NCBI GenBank assembly: GCA_964598485.1
Contig: CAZRCD010000001.1
Coordinates: 248,001-312,000 of the forward strand
Direction: 5' to 3'
From: SOJA01 sp964598485
GTDB lineage: Archaea; Thermoproteota; Bathyarchaeia; Bathyarchaeales; Bathycorpusculaceae
DNA: 64,000 nucleotides
Part shown: in pieces, positions 51,544-59,519 of the stretch
Numbering within the stretch: the stretch's first letter is position 1
Layout: each line of letters begins with the position of its first letter
Notes under the pieces: model-generated
What the model saw: only the letters and a program-made list of their open reading frames with translations
Database searches by the model: none
Told to the model about the DNA's origin: nothing
Position numbers and translations under genes: made by a program

Positions 51544-52551
51544 ATGAAAGTCTGGTATGACGCATGTACTGGAAATGGGCAGTGAACATTGCTGTCCACC
51601 AGAAAACACATGCGATATGGACATGCGATTGCTCAGCGTCTCAGAAAAAATGGACACGACGTGATTTTAACAACTAGAGAACACCCGGATACTATAGACG
51701 TAATGAAGGTGTTGGGTGAACAGGCTGAAATCGTTGGAAAGTATGATCCCGCGTCGCTCGCTACGAGACTTGGAGCAAGTATAGAAAGGGAACTTCAATT
51801 CTATGAAATGTTTAAAGACGATAAACCCCAAGTCGCCATCTCACATGGATCAGTTGAACTCTGTCGAATAGCATTCGGGCTCGGCGTGCAAAGCATTTGC
51901 ACAGGAGATACAACATACACAAAAGCAAACTGGCTGATTGTTCCCCTAGCTGACACATTAATAATCTCAAAAGGGATTCCAAAGAAAGTCTATCGAAAGT
52001 ATGGGGCCAGAAACATAGTTCAGTTTGATGGCGTGGATGAGGTTGCTTGGGTCTGCCTCTCTAAAAGAGAAAAAAGCGAAAGATTTGAACATCCATTGAT
52101 TGTAGTGAGGCAGAGCGAATTCCGAGCTTCATACATGAAAGAAACAGATGTGACAGTTGAGATAGCAAAAAAGCTAACTTCACTTGGGAACGTGCTTCTA
52201 CTTCCAAGATACAAAAAAGAAAAGATCAAAGGATTAACCGTTCCAGAGGAGTTCGTGGATTCTCTCTCATTAGTTAGAGAAGCTGACTTGGTCGTGAGTG
52301 TAGGAGGAACAATAGCCAGAGAAGCTGCACTCCAAGGAACGCCAAGCATAGTTGTACCAATACTGGGACGAATCTATGTTAACGACTACATTTCTAAGAA
52401 AGGGTTTCCGTTGTTTTGGGCTAAGCCATCTGATGTCTTGAAGTGTGCCAAGAAATATCTGGGAAAACACGTAGACGTGACGAATTCATTTGCGAAGTTG
52501 GAAAATCCTGTTGATGTAATCGGAAGAATCATACAAGAGATTCACAAATAA
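51544..52551 (+). CDS. DUF354 glycosyltransferase-like protein, interrupted by a predicted 30-nt intron
   Basis: Exon 1 (51544-51574) encodes MKVWYDACTG; then an in-frame TGA (51583-51585) would stop translation. Removing 51575-51604 gives MKVWYDACTGKHMRYGHAIA, the expected family N-terminus, and a 325-residue protein. Without exon 1 the first strand of the Rossmann-like fold is lost. DUF354 proteins resemble UDP-GlcNAc 2-epimerase/glycosyltransferase B folds (ADLVVSVGGTIAREAALQG is the nucleotide-sugar site). The gene heads a small surface-glycan cluster. A fallback start at 51589 (TTG-like) would give a truncated protein. Confidence 0.8.
51575..51604 (+). other. Predicted bulge-helix-bulge intron in DUF354 mRNA
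   Basis: Exon CUGG-AA, intron A, stem UGGGCAG, 9-nt loop UGAACAUUG, stem CUGUCCA, CCAG pairing with the exon CUGG, AA, exon 2 AACACAUGC. The exons also pair outside (GCAUGU 51562-51567 with ACAUGC 51608-51613), so both helices flanking the 4-bp core are present. The loop holds the in-frame TGA. Cleavage after the second bulge base on both sides restores the frame exactly. Confidence 0.78.
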
Positions 52552-52636
52552 TAGAGTAAAAACTAGAAACTATAAAAGACGAAATTAGCATAACTGGGAT
52601 AATAGGAAAACTTCCGAGAAAAATGAAGGAGATTGT

Positions 52637-53353
52637 ATGACCGTAGAAAAAGATGTTAGTTTGGGTAGGAGAGTAAAGATAGGACAGAACAGCGTTGTTA
52701 GAGAGAACGCAACAATAGGCGATGATGTTGTGATATTTCCCAATGTGTACATAGGCGAAAACACAAAGATAGGCGACGGAAGCATCATACAGTATGGTGC
52801 TTTCATAGAACACGATTGCAACATAGGAAAACATTGCAGGATAGGTACTAGCACAGTATTGAGGAGGGAAACTAACATTGGCGATTACTCTATATTTGGA
52901 TCATTGAGTGCCAGTGAAGGAAAAAACTGGATTGGTAACCATGTCCTGATACACAGCCAATGCCACTTAACTACGGGAATCATCATCGAGGACTGGGTGT
53001 TTATTGCTCCTATGTTCGTTGGCGCTAATGATCCAAAAATGCTTCATGGAAGAAGACGGGTGGAGAAATTTGTGCCTAAAGGTCCCCATATCAAATTTGG
53101 AAGCGGAATAGCTGTAAATGTTACCGTTCTTCCTGGAGTGGTCATAGGCAGAGAGTGCATAATAGGGGCAGCCAGCCTTGTAACGAAAGATGTGCCTGAT
53201 TTTTCCATCGCCTATGGCGCACCTGCTAGGGCTGTAAAAAGCGTGGATGAGAAGTGGAGACTGCCAGAAGAGATGTATCAAGAATTCAGAAAGAGAGTTA
53301 GCGAAGAGGACTTGGAGAAGGTTACAGATAGACTTCTCAGTGATTACAAATGA
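52637..53353 (+). CDS. Left-handed beta-helix acyltransferase
   Basis: The 238-residue protein consists largely of hexapeptide repeats (VSLGRRVKIGQNSVV, ATIGDDVVIFPNVYIGENTK split over turns) with a later GVVIGRECIIGAASLV and the motif VPDFSIAYGAPARAV typical of NeuD/WbbJ acetyltransferases. It probably N-acylates a sugar nucleotide for glycan synthesis. It follows the DUF354 gene by 85 nt. The acyl group is unknown. Confidence 0.85.
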   Translation: MTVEKDVSLGRRVKIGQNSVVRENATIGDDVVIFPNVYIGENTKIGDGSIIQYGAFIEHDCNIGKHCRIGTSTVLRRETNIGDYSIFGSLSASEGKNWIGNHVLIHSQCHLTTGIIIEDWVFIAPMFVGANDPKMLHGRRRVEKFVPKGPHIKFGSGIAVNVTVLPGVVIGRECIIGAASLVTKDVPDFSIAYGAPARAVKSVDEKWRLPEEMYQEFRKRVSEEDLEKVTDRLLSDYK

Positions 53354-53448
53354 TTTTTCTGGTTTGGAGAGTTTAATTCGGAAGCATTGCTAGTTAGGCC
53401 TATTGTTCTGGTTGCTAGTTTGGCGTGCACTAGCCTGATGGATTTCTT

Positions 53449-53952
53449 TTAGGTTTTTCTAGCTCCGATAAATGCTTTTCTTTTCGTTTCGTATCCTTGT
53501 CTCGTCATTATTAGTTTTGCTGGTATACCCTTTACTACGATTTCCGGAGGTATGTCTTTTGTGACTACGCTTCCTGCTGCAACCACGGAGTTTTCGCCCA
53601 CTGTTAGGCTTGGGAGTATTGTGACGCATCCGCCGATGACTACGTTGTCTTTTATTATAGATGGTGTTAGACATTTGCTGTGTGGGAATTTGTCGTTTAG
53701 TAGGCTACTGTTTGGTCCTATGAATATGTTGTCGCCAAGTTTGCATTCGTTCGATATTGTTACGTGAGTTTGTATTATGCAGTTCTTGCCTATTATGACA
53801 TTCTTACCTATGTCGCAGAAGCTTCCTATTCGTGTTCCGTCGCCGATTTTTGTGTTGTCTCCTATGACAACATAATTCCAGATAATAACGTTTTTGCCGA
53901 ATTGAACTTTTTCGCCAATTATTAACCCTTTTCCTAGTTTCGCTTTTTGCAT
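53449..53952 (-). CDS. Hexapeptide-repeat acetyltransferase
   Basis: The 167-residue protein has left-handed beta-helix repeats (VQFGKNVIIWNYVVIG, TKIGDGTRIGSFCDIG) and the conserved end GSVVTKDIPPEIVVKGIPAKL of sugar O/N-acetyltransferases. It is on the minus strand, between the plus-strand acyltransferase and the sugar dehydrogenase, and starts 81 bp from the latter's start. Active as a trimer by family knowledge. Confidence 0.85.
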   Translation of the reverse strand: MQKAKLGKGLIIGEKVQFGKNVIIWNYVVIGDNTKIGDGTRIGSFCDIGKNVIIGKNCIIQTHVTISNECKLGDNIFIGPNSSLLNDKFPHSKCLTPSIIKDNVVIGGCVTILPSLTVGENSVVAAGSVVTKDIPPEIVVKGIPAKLIMTRQGYETKRKAFIGARKT

Positions 53953-54032
53953 ATTGTTCCCTTTTCGTGTTTTAGTGTGAAGTTTAAATACCTTTGAATA
54001 TTATTTTATCTTTCCGTTGGAGGCGAAGTAAG

Positions 54033-54890
54033 TTGGTTGAGGAAAAGGTTTTGGTTGTTGGTCTGGGTGAGGTTGGACTTCCCCTTTATAAGTTGTTAAG
54101 GGAATGCGGCAAGTTTATGGTTTATGGTCTCGATATCAATGAAGCAAGGATGAGTAGTATTGAGCAGAAAGGTGTACCAGACAAGGTGGATGTTATACAT
54201 ATTTGCATTCCATGCTTTAACCAAGACGAGTTTGCGAATCTAGTGGTGGGTTATGCAAAACGGTTTAAACCTAAGCTTTTGATAGTCAATAGTACAGTTC
54301 CGCCCGGAACAACGCAGAAGATTCATGAACTGTACGGCTGTCTTGTTGCCCATTCTCCTGTTCGCGGAGTGCACAAAAGCTTGGAGCATATGAAATGGGA
54401 ATTGAAACGCTGGACAAAATACGTTGGGGGGGTAAATGTAGAGGCTGGTGAAGTTGCTTGTGAACATTTTAGAACAGCAGGTTTTAAACCCAAAGTTTTG
54501 AAAAGTTGTCTTGAAACTGAATTGGCGAAGCTTTTCGAGACTACTTATAGGGCTTGGATGATTGCTTGCTTCCAAGAAATGCACCGCATTTCAAAGTGTT
54601 TCGAAGCAGATTTTAATGATGTGGTGGATTTTTTGGAGGACACTCACCGTGTAAGGTTTGATAGACCGGTAATGTTTCCAGGTGTGATTGGTGGACATTG
54701 TCTAATTCCGAATATCGAGTTGTTGCTGAAAAGTTATGATTCAATGTTTTTGCGTTTGATTTTGGAGTCTAATGAAGAGCGGAAAGAAGAGATTAGGGAT
54801 AAAGACATCAGGAGGGAAGTTGAAAGGGTTAGAAGAAGGGCGAAGGCTCTTCAAAGAGAATTAATAAGCAAGTTAGGGAATCCTTGTTGA
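54033..54890 (+). CDS. Short UDP-sugar/GDP-mannose dehydrogenase-like protein
   Basis: The start is the TTG at 54033 behind GGAGG (54019-54023), giving 285 residues. VLVVGLGEVGLPLYKLL is the NAD-binding loop, VNSTVPPGTTQKI the middle signature and GVIGGHCLIPN supplies the catalytic Cys. The C-terminal UDP-binding domain of full-length enzymes (about 430 residues) is absent; instead a charged helix ends the protein. It probably belongs to the glycan cluster. Three decayed copies lie at 58350, 61262 and 63871. Confidence 0.8.
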   Translation: MVEEKVLVVGLGEVGLPLYKLLRECGKFMVYGLDINEARMSSIEQKGVPDKVDVIHICIPCFNQDEFANLVVGYAKRFKPKLLIVNSTVPPGTTQKIHELYGCLVAHSPVRGVHKSLEHMKWELKRWTKYVGGVNVEAGEVACEHFRTAGFKPKVLKSCLETELAKLFETTYRAWMIACFQEMHRISKCFEADFNDVVDFLEDTHRVRFDRPVMFPGVIGGHCLIPNIELLLKSYDSMFLRLILESNEERKEEIRDKDIRREVERVRRRAKALQRELISKLGNPC

Positions 54891-55067
54891 TGGTGGATTG
54901 AACAGGGTTACTTGATGTTGTCTAATACCGTTTGACGAAAAAGACAAAATAATATTGAAACAGAAAGCTCAGTGTGATTTCGAATTCTTGATGAAACAAT
55001 AAATTTATAAGCAAATAGAACTTTTTTCTATATTAAAGTTCTATAAAGAGAAAGGAGAAAGTAAAGA

Positions 55068-55631
55068 TTGCGTTACAAATATGTGCTTGCTATGCTTTTG
55101 ATCTGTTTGTTAACCGCAGTTGTGACGGCAACTATCATGAAGACCATTTACTTACCAGCAACTTTTACGATTGAAAAATCATATAACATCAACCTGTTCA
55201 ACATGGATGGTTCAGCTCCCCTCACGTCTTTAGAACTTAGTCAATTACAAAAGGATGTTTCAAAGTACTTTCCGGGCGGCGTAAGTTCAATCGGCAGTCT
55301 GCCGGGATATTATTACCTTAACAACACGAATGAAGGAGCTTTTTACGTGGGGTTTAATGTTCAAGAAGCTCCTGAAAATATGATTTTCCGTGTTTATGTC
55401 TGCAAAGGCAACGAAACTAAAACCCAAAGCGAATGGATTCAATTGACAATTAGTACTACAGAACCCTTAACGTGTATTTATGACAAAGTCATAGAATCGG
55501 AGATAACTAATACAAACACTGATACACAATATGCTCGTTGGTTCCTTTACGTTTATGCTTCGCAAGATACACTGTGGGGCGATTACACAGCTAAGCTCGT
55601 CTTTACAGCACATAACAGTTCTTCAGTCTGA
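55068..55631 (+). CDS. Secreted or anchored protein, unknown
   Basis: The 187-residue protein starts at a TTG preceded by GGAGAAAGTAAAGA. It has an N-terminal signal or anchor helix (MLLICLLTAVVTATIM) and an outside beta-rich domain with Asn-Thr-rich sequences (NNTNEGAF, NTNTDTQY) suitable for N-glycosylation. No domain family is recognised. Confidence 0.55.
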   Translation: MRYKYVLAMLLICLLTAVVTATIMKTIYLPATFTIEKSYNINLFNMDGSAPLTSLELSQLQKDVSKYFPGGVSSIGSLPGYYYLNNTNEGAFYVGFNVQEAPENMIFRVYVCKGNETKTQSEWIQLTISTTEPLTCIYDKVIESEITNTNTDTQYARWFLYVYASQDTLWGDYTAKLVFTAHNSSSV

Positions 55632-55755
55632 CATGAAAATCCGAAGAGGCTAAATACTCTTTAAATCTTTTTTTTATCTCATCCTAAGCCGGCATTCACA
55701 AGAGATTTATGCATTTTAACCAGATTTAAGAAAAAATACGTAGCTATTTGATGAG

Positions 55756-56109
55756 TTGTATAAGAAGTTGGTTGAAGTTTCTAAGAGTGAGAAGAGATCC
55801 ATTAAGGAGATCGTTAGGGAGGCTATTGAAGACTGGCTGATTTGGAATGAGGGAATGGTTGAGGACCCGTTCTTGAACTTGAAGCCAGTGGATTTCGGTG
55901 TGAAGACGAACGTTGAAGGAATTGAGAAGGTTCTCTGCAGTAAATTCGAACGAAGCTTTTTGTCAAAGGTTGGGATTGTGGTTTTTGCTTTGACTCTTTG
56001 TAGCTTCTTTGGGCTTGAGGCGTTAGCTTCATTTTTGAGGCTTGTTTCTCATCCTCAAATTTTGAACTCTGAGGAATTTATGGTTTTCAATAATTATGTC
56101 TCCTGCTAG
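55756..56109 (+). pseudogene. Truncated ribbon-helix-helix antitoxin-like gene
   Basis: The start is missing: a stop lies 15 nt upstream and the first codons (LYKKLVEVSKSEKRSIKEIV, REAIEDWL) are the helices of a ribbon-helix-helix domain without its beta strand. After about 60 residues the sequence (FLSKVGIVVFALTLCSFFGL) reads like out-of-context hydrophobic sequence and overlaps a convergent zinc-ribbon gene. It is most likely an eroded antitoxin gene. Confidence 0.45.
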
Positions 56110-56310
56110 TGGTACCTTGCAGTTAGGACACGAAGCGACGCAGTCCTTTATTACTCCGTTTTTGATAATCAATTCGCCTGTTTCAACAGCCTCTCCTTTC
56201 TTCCAGCGACAGAGGCAATTAAGTAAGGCTTTTGTCTGAAACTCTATTTCACCCTTCTGTTTGCAGTTTGGACATATCTCCTCTGACGTGAAGCTGTCAA
56301 ACAACCCCAA
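56029..56310 (-). CDS. Zinc-ribbon protein, unknown
   Basis: A 93-residue protein with two CPNC knuckles (residues 13-16 and 62-65) and a further CLCRWKKG and CVAS, forming probable zinc sites. MGLFDSFTSEEICPNCKQ is the natural start. The strand-turn pattern suggests a rubredoxin-like or ribbon fold. It overlaps the end of the degenerate antitoxin frame on the other strand, which supports this gene as the real one there. Confidence 0.55.
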   Translation of the reverse strand: MGLFDSFTSEEICPNCKQKGEIEFQTKALLNCLCRWKKGEAVETGELIIKNGVIKDCVASCPNCKVPLAGDIIIENHKFLRVQNLRMRNKPQK

Positions 56311-56378
56311 TTCTCAACCTTCCCTTCTAGCCCACATGCTCGCCTTAATTAATTAATCTTCTGTGCACGCGAACTGAG

Positions 56379-56633
56379 TTGCGGGTTGACAAGTTTGTTT
56401 TTGACGGTTTTAAGGAGCTTTGTAAAGGGGAGAGGATGTTGGTGGGTGATGCTGTTCAGCGTTTGATGGAGGTTTGCTTGAAGGCTGGGTCTGTCACTTT
56501 GGTTTTGAGGAGTGAAGCCTTGGTGGATGCTGGTCAGAGGAAGGTTGACGAGTTAAAGTTGAAGGGTGCCTTGGCTGAGTTGAGGGGTTTCATAAGAGCA
56601 GTGGAGGCTGGGGAGGAATGTATGTTGTGGTGA
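56379..56633 (+). CDS. Ribbon-helix-helix-type small protein
   Basis: An 84-residue protein beginning at a TTG (MRVDKFVFDGFKELCKGERM, LVGDAVQRLMEVCLK). The strand followed by two helices resembles a ribbon-helix-helix domain of plasmid copy-control type; the second half is a charged helix. It may have lost its original start. The next small gene overlaps its end by 16 nt in another frame, so they are coupled. Confidence 0.45.
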   Translation: MRVDKFVFDGFKELCKGERMLVGDAVQRLMEVCLKAGSVTLVLRSEALVDAGQRKVDELKLKGALAELRGFIRAVEAGEECMLW

Positions 56634-56788
56634 AAGATAGGGAGACACGTATTGAGAGGGCTATTTACCGTTCAGCCTATGAAACTGCAGTGGCTATGCT
56701 TCCGAAGGTTAGGGATGAGGAGTTGATTCGCGAGGCGGAGAAGGTTCTTGAGAAGGCGAACGAGGCTGCAGAAAAAGCCATCGGATGA
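56618..56788 (+). CDS. Small charged helical protein
   Basis: A 56-residue frame with ATG at 56618 behind GGGGAGG. The product (DRETRIERAIYRSAYETAVA, EELIREAEKVLEKANEAAEK) is almost wholly helical and charged. It overlaps the preceding gene by 16 nt, the arrangement of a toxin-antitoxin or partner pair, but no family is recognised. Confidence 0.45.
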   Translation: MYVVVKDRETRIERAIYRSAYETAVAMLPKVRDEELIREAEKVLEKANEAAEKAIG

Positions 56789-56923
56789 TGAAGGTCTTTT
56801 TCCTTCACGGATTTGTGGGTTATTTGGACGGTGATATTGCAAACTTGCCTGTTTATCGAGTCTCTAATTTTTAGTATACATTTATATATATATGTTTAAT
56901 ATACAACTTTGCTGATGGTTATC

Positions 56924-57217
56924 ATGAAAACGGTAACACTGCCCTTACGCTTACCCAAGAAACTCCTTGAGGAGATAGACAACTTGGTTAAGGCTGGCTT
57001 ATATGGGAGTCGAAGCGAAGCTATGAGAGATGCTGTCCGACGTCTAATTGAGACGAGGAGACTTCTGCTTGAACCACACCGTTATTACAGACTCCGAGTT
57101 GAAGAAGCCATGTTTGCTTCGAAAACTCCCCTGTCTAACCCGGACGAAGTGGTCGAGCAGGTGAGAAAAATCAGGGAAGAGCTTTGGCGTAATGGGAAAG
57201 AGTACTTTGAGCCTTAA
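56924..57217 (+). CDS. Ribbon-helix-helix antitoxin (VapB-like)
   Basis: The start may be ATG 56924 or the ATG at 56915 upstream. KTVTLPLRLPKKLLEEIDNL then GLYGSRSEAMRDAVRRLIE is a full CopG-type ribbon-helix-helix DNA-binding domain, with a C-terminal helical tail that would cover the toxin. It overlaps the following PIN toxin gene by 26 nt. A TATA-rich, partly palindromic stretch lies at 56871-56910. Confidence 0.8.
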   Translation: MKTVTLPLRLPKKLLEEIDNLVKAGLYGSRSEAMRDAVRRLIETRRLLLEPHRYYRLRVEEAMFASKTPLSNPDEVVEQVRKIREELWRNGKEYFEP

Positions 57218-57659
57218 GAAGCTAAAGGTGTATTTGGATACAAACGTTTTTATTTTTGGAGTTGAAAGGTCGGAATCCAACTCGCGTATAATTCTAGACC
57301 TAGCGGAGGAAGGGAAAATAATTCCGGCTGTTTCGTACTCCGTTTTGGAGGAGTTGAGAGAATACTTCTCACGGAGATACGACAGGGAAACAGCGGTAAA
57401 CGAAATCTATTATTTAATAAGTCTTCCAAACTTGGAAATAATTACAAGGGACAAGGTGAAACAAGAAATAAACAAGTATAAAGTAGTTCCGGACAAAGAC
57501 CTACCGCATTTAGTATCAGCTATAATAGCACAATCTGACTATTTAGTCTCATATAACCGACATTTTATCGAATCGAAAGCAAAAAATTACATCAAAACCA
57601 TCAAACAAGCCGATTTTTTAAAGCTTCTCGGAATACAACCGCAAACAACAGACTACTAA
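57192..57659 (+). CDS. PIN-domain toxin (VapC-like)
   Basis: The 155-residue PIN domain has the acidic residues in VYLDTNVFIFG (Asp near residue 16), VSYSVLEELREYF (Glu) and DKDLPHLVSAI (Asp), with a last site in the SYNRHFIE region. VapC-type PIN proteins are RNases that cut tRNA or rRNA. Together with the preceding ribbon-helix-helix gene it forms a type II toxin-antitoxin pair. Confidence 0.85.
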   Translation: MGKSTLSLKKLKVYLDTNVFIFGVERSESNSRIILDLAEEGKIIPAVSYSVLEELREYFSRRYDRETAVNEIYYLISLPNLEIITRDKVKQEINKYKVVPDKDLPHLVSAIIAQSDYLVSYNRHFIESKAKNYIKTIKQADFLKLLGIQPQTTDY

Positions 57660-57797
57660 CTTCATCCAATGAAAATCACAAGCTTCTTAAGCCGAATAAA
57701 CGCTTTTTCTTCAAAACACTCACTTATCAAATGCACATTATTATCTAATAAAAAATTGCGCAAGCTTTTCTAGGCTACATTTCAGGTCATCCGCAAC

Positions 57798-57845
57798 TGC
57801 AGTTGTTGTTGTTTTCTGAATTTTTGCTTACCAACAACAACTGCA
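57798..57845. repeat. Perfect 14-bp inverted repeat
   Basis: Left arm TGCAGTTGTTGTTG (57798-57811) is the exact reverse complement of the right arm at 57832-57845, with a 20-nt loop. It could fold as a stable RNA hairpin or be the end of a small mobile element. Confidence 0.7.
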
Positions 57846-58047
57846 AACTAAAGTTGCCAGAGTCTAGTAAAGTGACACAAAAAAATTTAGTGACACTTTT
57901 CAGCCGTCTGATTGGAAGAGGCTGGTTCATCTCAGCTTGGATCTCCTGCCCTCGTGGGCTTCAAGAGTTGGAAGGGAATTGACAGTTTAGCTTCCGTGCT
58001 GATGGGAGAGAGGAGAGATCCCGGTTTAAAGTGAAATCCCATTAAAA

Positions 58048-58113
58048 GGGAATTGACAGTTGTCATCGTCCCCGCAGCGGCAGACGACGACAACTGACAG
58101 CACAGCCATTCCC
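58048..58113. repeat. Large imperfect hairpin
   Basis: CAGTTGTCATCGTC (58057-58070) pairs with GACGACGACAACTG (58083-58096) with one mismatch across a 12-nt loop. An outer GGGAAT/ATTCCC pair at the borders extends it. The left edge repeats a GGGAATTGACAGTT found also near 57973. Confidence 0.6.
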
Positions 58114-58243
58114 TTAACCTCCTGATTTACTGGCAATACAATTTTCATTTTGACTGGCAAAACTAGGTCTCTTAACAGCATTCTGTATCGCCATAGATGT
58201 TCTGTTCGGAAACTTGCCTGTTTATTGGGGTCCGGTACCCACA

Positions 58244-58275
58244 GCCGCAGCTGGCGGGATTTGAACCCGCGAGAA
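58244..58275 (-). tRNA. tRNA 3' fragment (T arm and acceptor strand)
   Basis: On the minus strand a T stem GCGGG, loop TTCAAAT and CCCGC are followed by an acceptor-like CAGCTGC. The matching 5' half (GCAGCTG and a D arm) is absent upstream, so this is a fragment and not a functional tRNA. Such fragments commonly remain where elements integrate into tRNA genes. Its identity cannot be told. Confidence 0.6.
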
Positions 58276-58349
58276 GTTGCAATGAAAGTTAAGCTACAAG
58301 AAAGTCCCTCTTGGAACTTCTGAGTGCCAAAAGAAAAATATACACATCA

Positions 58350-58455
58350 CGTAAAATTTGTGATAGACCAGTAATGTTTTCCAAGCGTTATTGATGGGCA
58401 TTGCATAATTGCTTTTGAAAAGCTACAGTTCCGAGTTTTGCGTTTGGTTTTATCA
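58350..58455 (+). pseudogene. Relic 1 of the sugar dehydrogenase gene
   Basis: TGATAGACCAGTAATGTTTT and the following GGGCATTGCATAATT, TTTTGAAAAG and TTTTGCGTTTGGTTTT blocks match 54657-54760 in order, with deletions. No reading frame survives. Confidence 0.65.
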
Positions 58456-58543
58456 TGTTTTGGGGCATGTTAAATTCTACCCCCTTCTGTTATGAGGATG
58501 AACAGTCTGTATCTTGTAGGCATTTATTCAGCTTGTGTCTCTT

Positions 58544-58939
58544 CTAGGTTATTTGCTCTATCGAGACGCCCACGTTGCGAAATTCCGCATCTCGACCTAC
58601 TAGCAGATTTGCCTTCTTCACCTTTGCGGTCGCTACCGCGAATGCGTCAGCTAAGGAGAGAGTGTGTGTTCCCTTGGTCTTCGCTGCCTCTTTCCAGAGT
58701 TTGTTGTCGTCAACAGGGACTATTTCCAACCTGTACCCTCTGAGGTTCCGTTCCTTCTCCTCGGCGAGCTCAGGACTCTTTCTGTATAGAATGTAATAGA
58801 GTTCCGTGAGGTTGACAATGTTTAGGTAACCCTTTATTTCCTTTTTCATTATTCTTGTTAGGCACCTTTCAACCTTCTTTCCACCGGGTTCTCCCAAGTA
58901 GAAGGCTAGAAGAGCCTCTGTGTCGAAGACAACGCTCAC
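58544..58939 (-). CDS. PIN-domain toxin (VapC)
   Basis: The 131-residue PIN protein has Asp6 in VVFDTEALLAF, Glu in NLTELYYILYR, Asp in SLADAFAVATA and the last acidic residue in LLVGRDAEFRN, the four-acid site of VapC RNases. The gene overlaps the AbrB-type antitoxin gene by 4 nt. Intact and probably functional. Confidence 0.88.
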   Translation of the reverse strand: MSVVFDTEALLAFYLGEPGGKKVERCLTRIMKKEIKGYLNIVNLTELYYILYRKSPELAEEKERNLRGYRLEIVPVDDNKLWKEAAKTKGTHTLSLADAFAVATAKVKKANLLVGRDAEFRNVGVSIEQIT

Positions 58940-59196
58940 CTCTTGGCTCCCTCTAGCATCTTTTTCTCTCTCATCCGATCCTGCGTCCTAGCCTCCTCCA
59001 GAATCTCCCTCGCCGTCTTTCCCTTGAAGACCCCCTTTAGAGAGCCGAAGTCGTCTTCGGGTCTGGGCAGAGGCTTGAAAAGGATGCCCTCATCCGTCTC
59101 AACAACGAGAACTCTGTTCCCTACCCTGAATTTCTTCCTCAAATCTTTTGGGATGGTTGCCTGCCCTTTCTTAGTAACACTAACAACCCTAGCCAT
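58936..59196 (-). CDS. AbrB/SpoVT-type antitoxin (VapB)
   Basis: The start is taken as ATG 59196 (MARVVSVTKKGQATIPKDLR), matching the AbrB swapped-hairpin domain; the product has 86 residues. The helical C-terminus (AREILEEARTQDRMREK) would bind the VapC toxin encoded next. An inverted repeat overlaps the likely promoter at 59211-59233, consistent with autorepression. Confidence 0.88.
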   Translation of the reverse strand: MARVVSVTKKGQATIPKDLRKKFRVGNRVLVVETDEGILFKPLPRPEDDFGSLKGVFKGKTAREILEEARTQDRMREKKMLEGAKR

Positions 59197-59210
59197 TATT
59201 TTCACCGAAT

Positions 59211-59233
59211 TAATACTAAACATAAAAGTATTA
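59211..59233 (-). promoter_or_regulatory. Inverted repeat operator of the AbrB-PIN module
   Basis: TAATACT (59211-59217) and AGTATTA (59227-59233) are exact inverted arms with a 9-nt spacer. They sit between the start codon and a minus-strand TATA-like AGATTTAAGT (59233-59245). Confidence 0.5.
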
Positions 59234-59480
59234 CTTAAATCTTACTCCCTTCGTGCACAATATTCTCATGCTCCTCACTAATGTTAAGGTGAGAAGTTAA
59301 TGTTAAAAGAATTAACGTGAGGTGGATAAGGTTTGTAGACATATGCTGTTTTTAATACAAGACGTTTTGTTATTGTTTATGTGTTTAAAGTTCTTCGCTT
59401 GTTATAGTCTTAACGTACTTTTTGCTTATTTTATAAAATTGGTTGGCATCTGTGACTATCGTTAAATTGTTTCTGGCATA

Positions 59481-59500
59481 GGATAAATATTTAAATATCC
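59481..59500 (+). promoter_or_regulatory. Palindromic TATA region of the hicB gene
   Basis: GGATAAATATTTAAATATCC is nearly a perfect palindrome centred on a TATA box about 29 nt before the ATG at 59520, so the mRNA is probably leaderless and the palindrome a likely operator. Confidence 0.5.
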
Positions 59501-59519
59501 TTGTTGCCAATTTGCCTAT

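Larger units (their letters stand above)
57660..58543. other. Gene-free, hairpin- and relic-rich stretch
   Basis: About 880 bases with no intact gene. It holds two long hairpins (57798-57845; 58048-58113), a repeated GGGAATTGACAGTT, a tRNA 3' fragment (58244-58275) and a relic of the sugar dehydrogenase gene (58350-58455). The 16-mer AAACTTGCCTGTTTAT at 58208-58223 repeats the one at 56841-56856. Confidence 0.5.
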
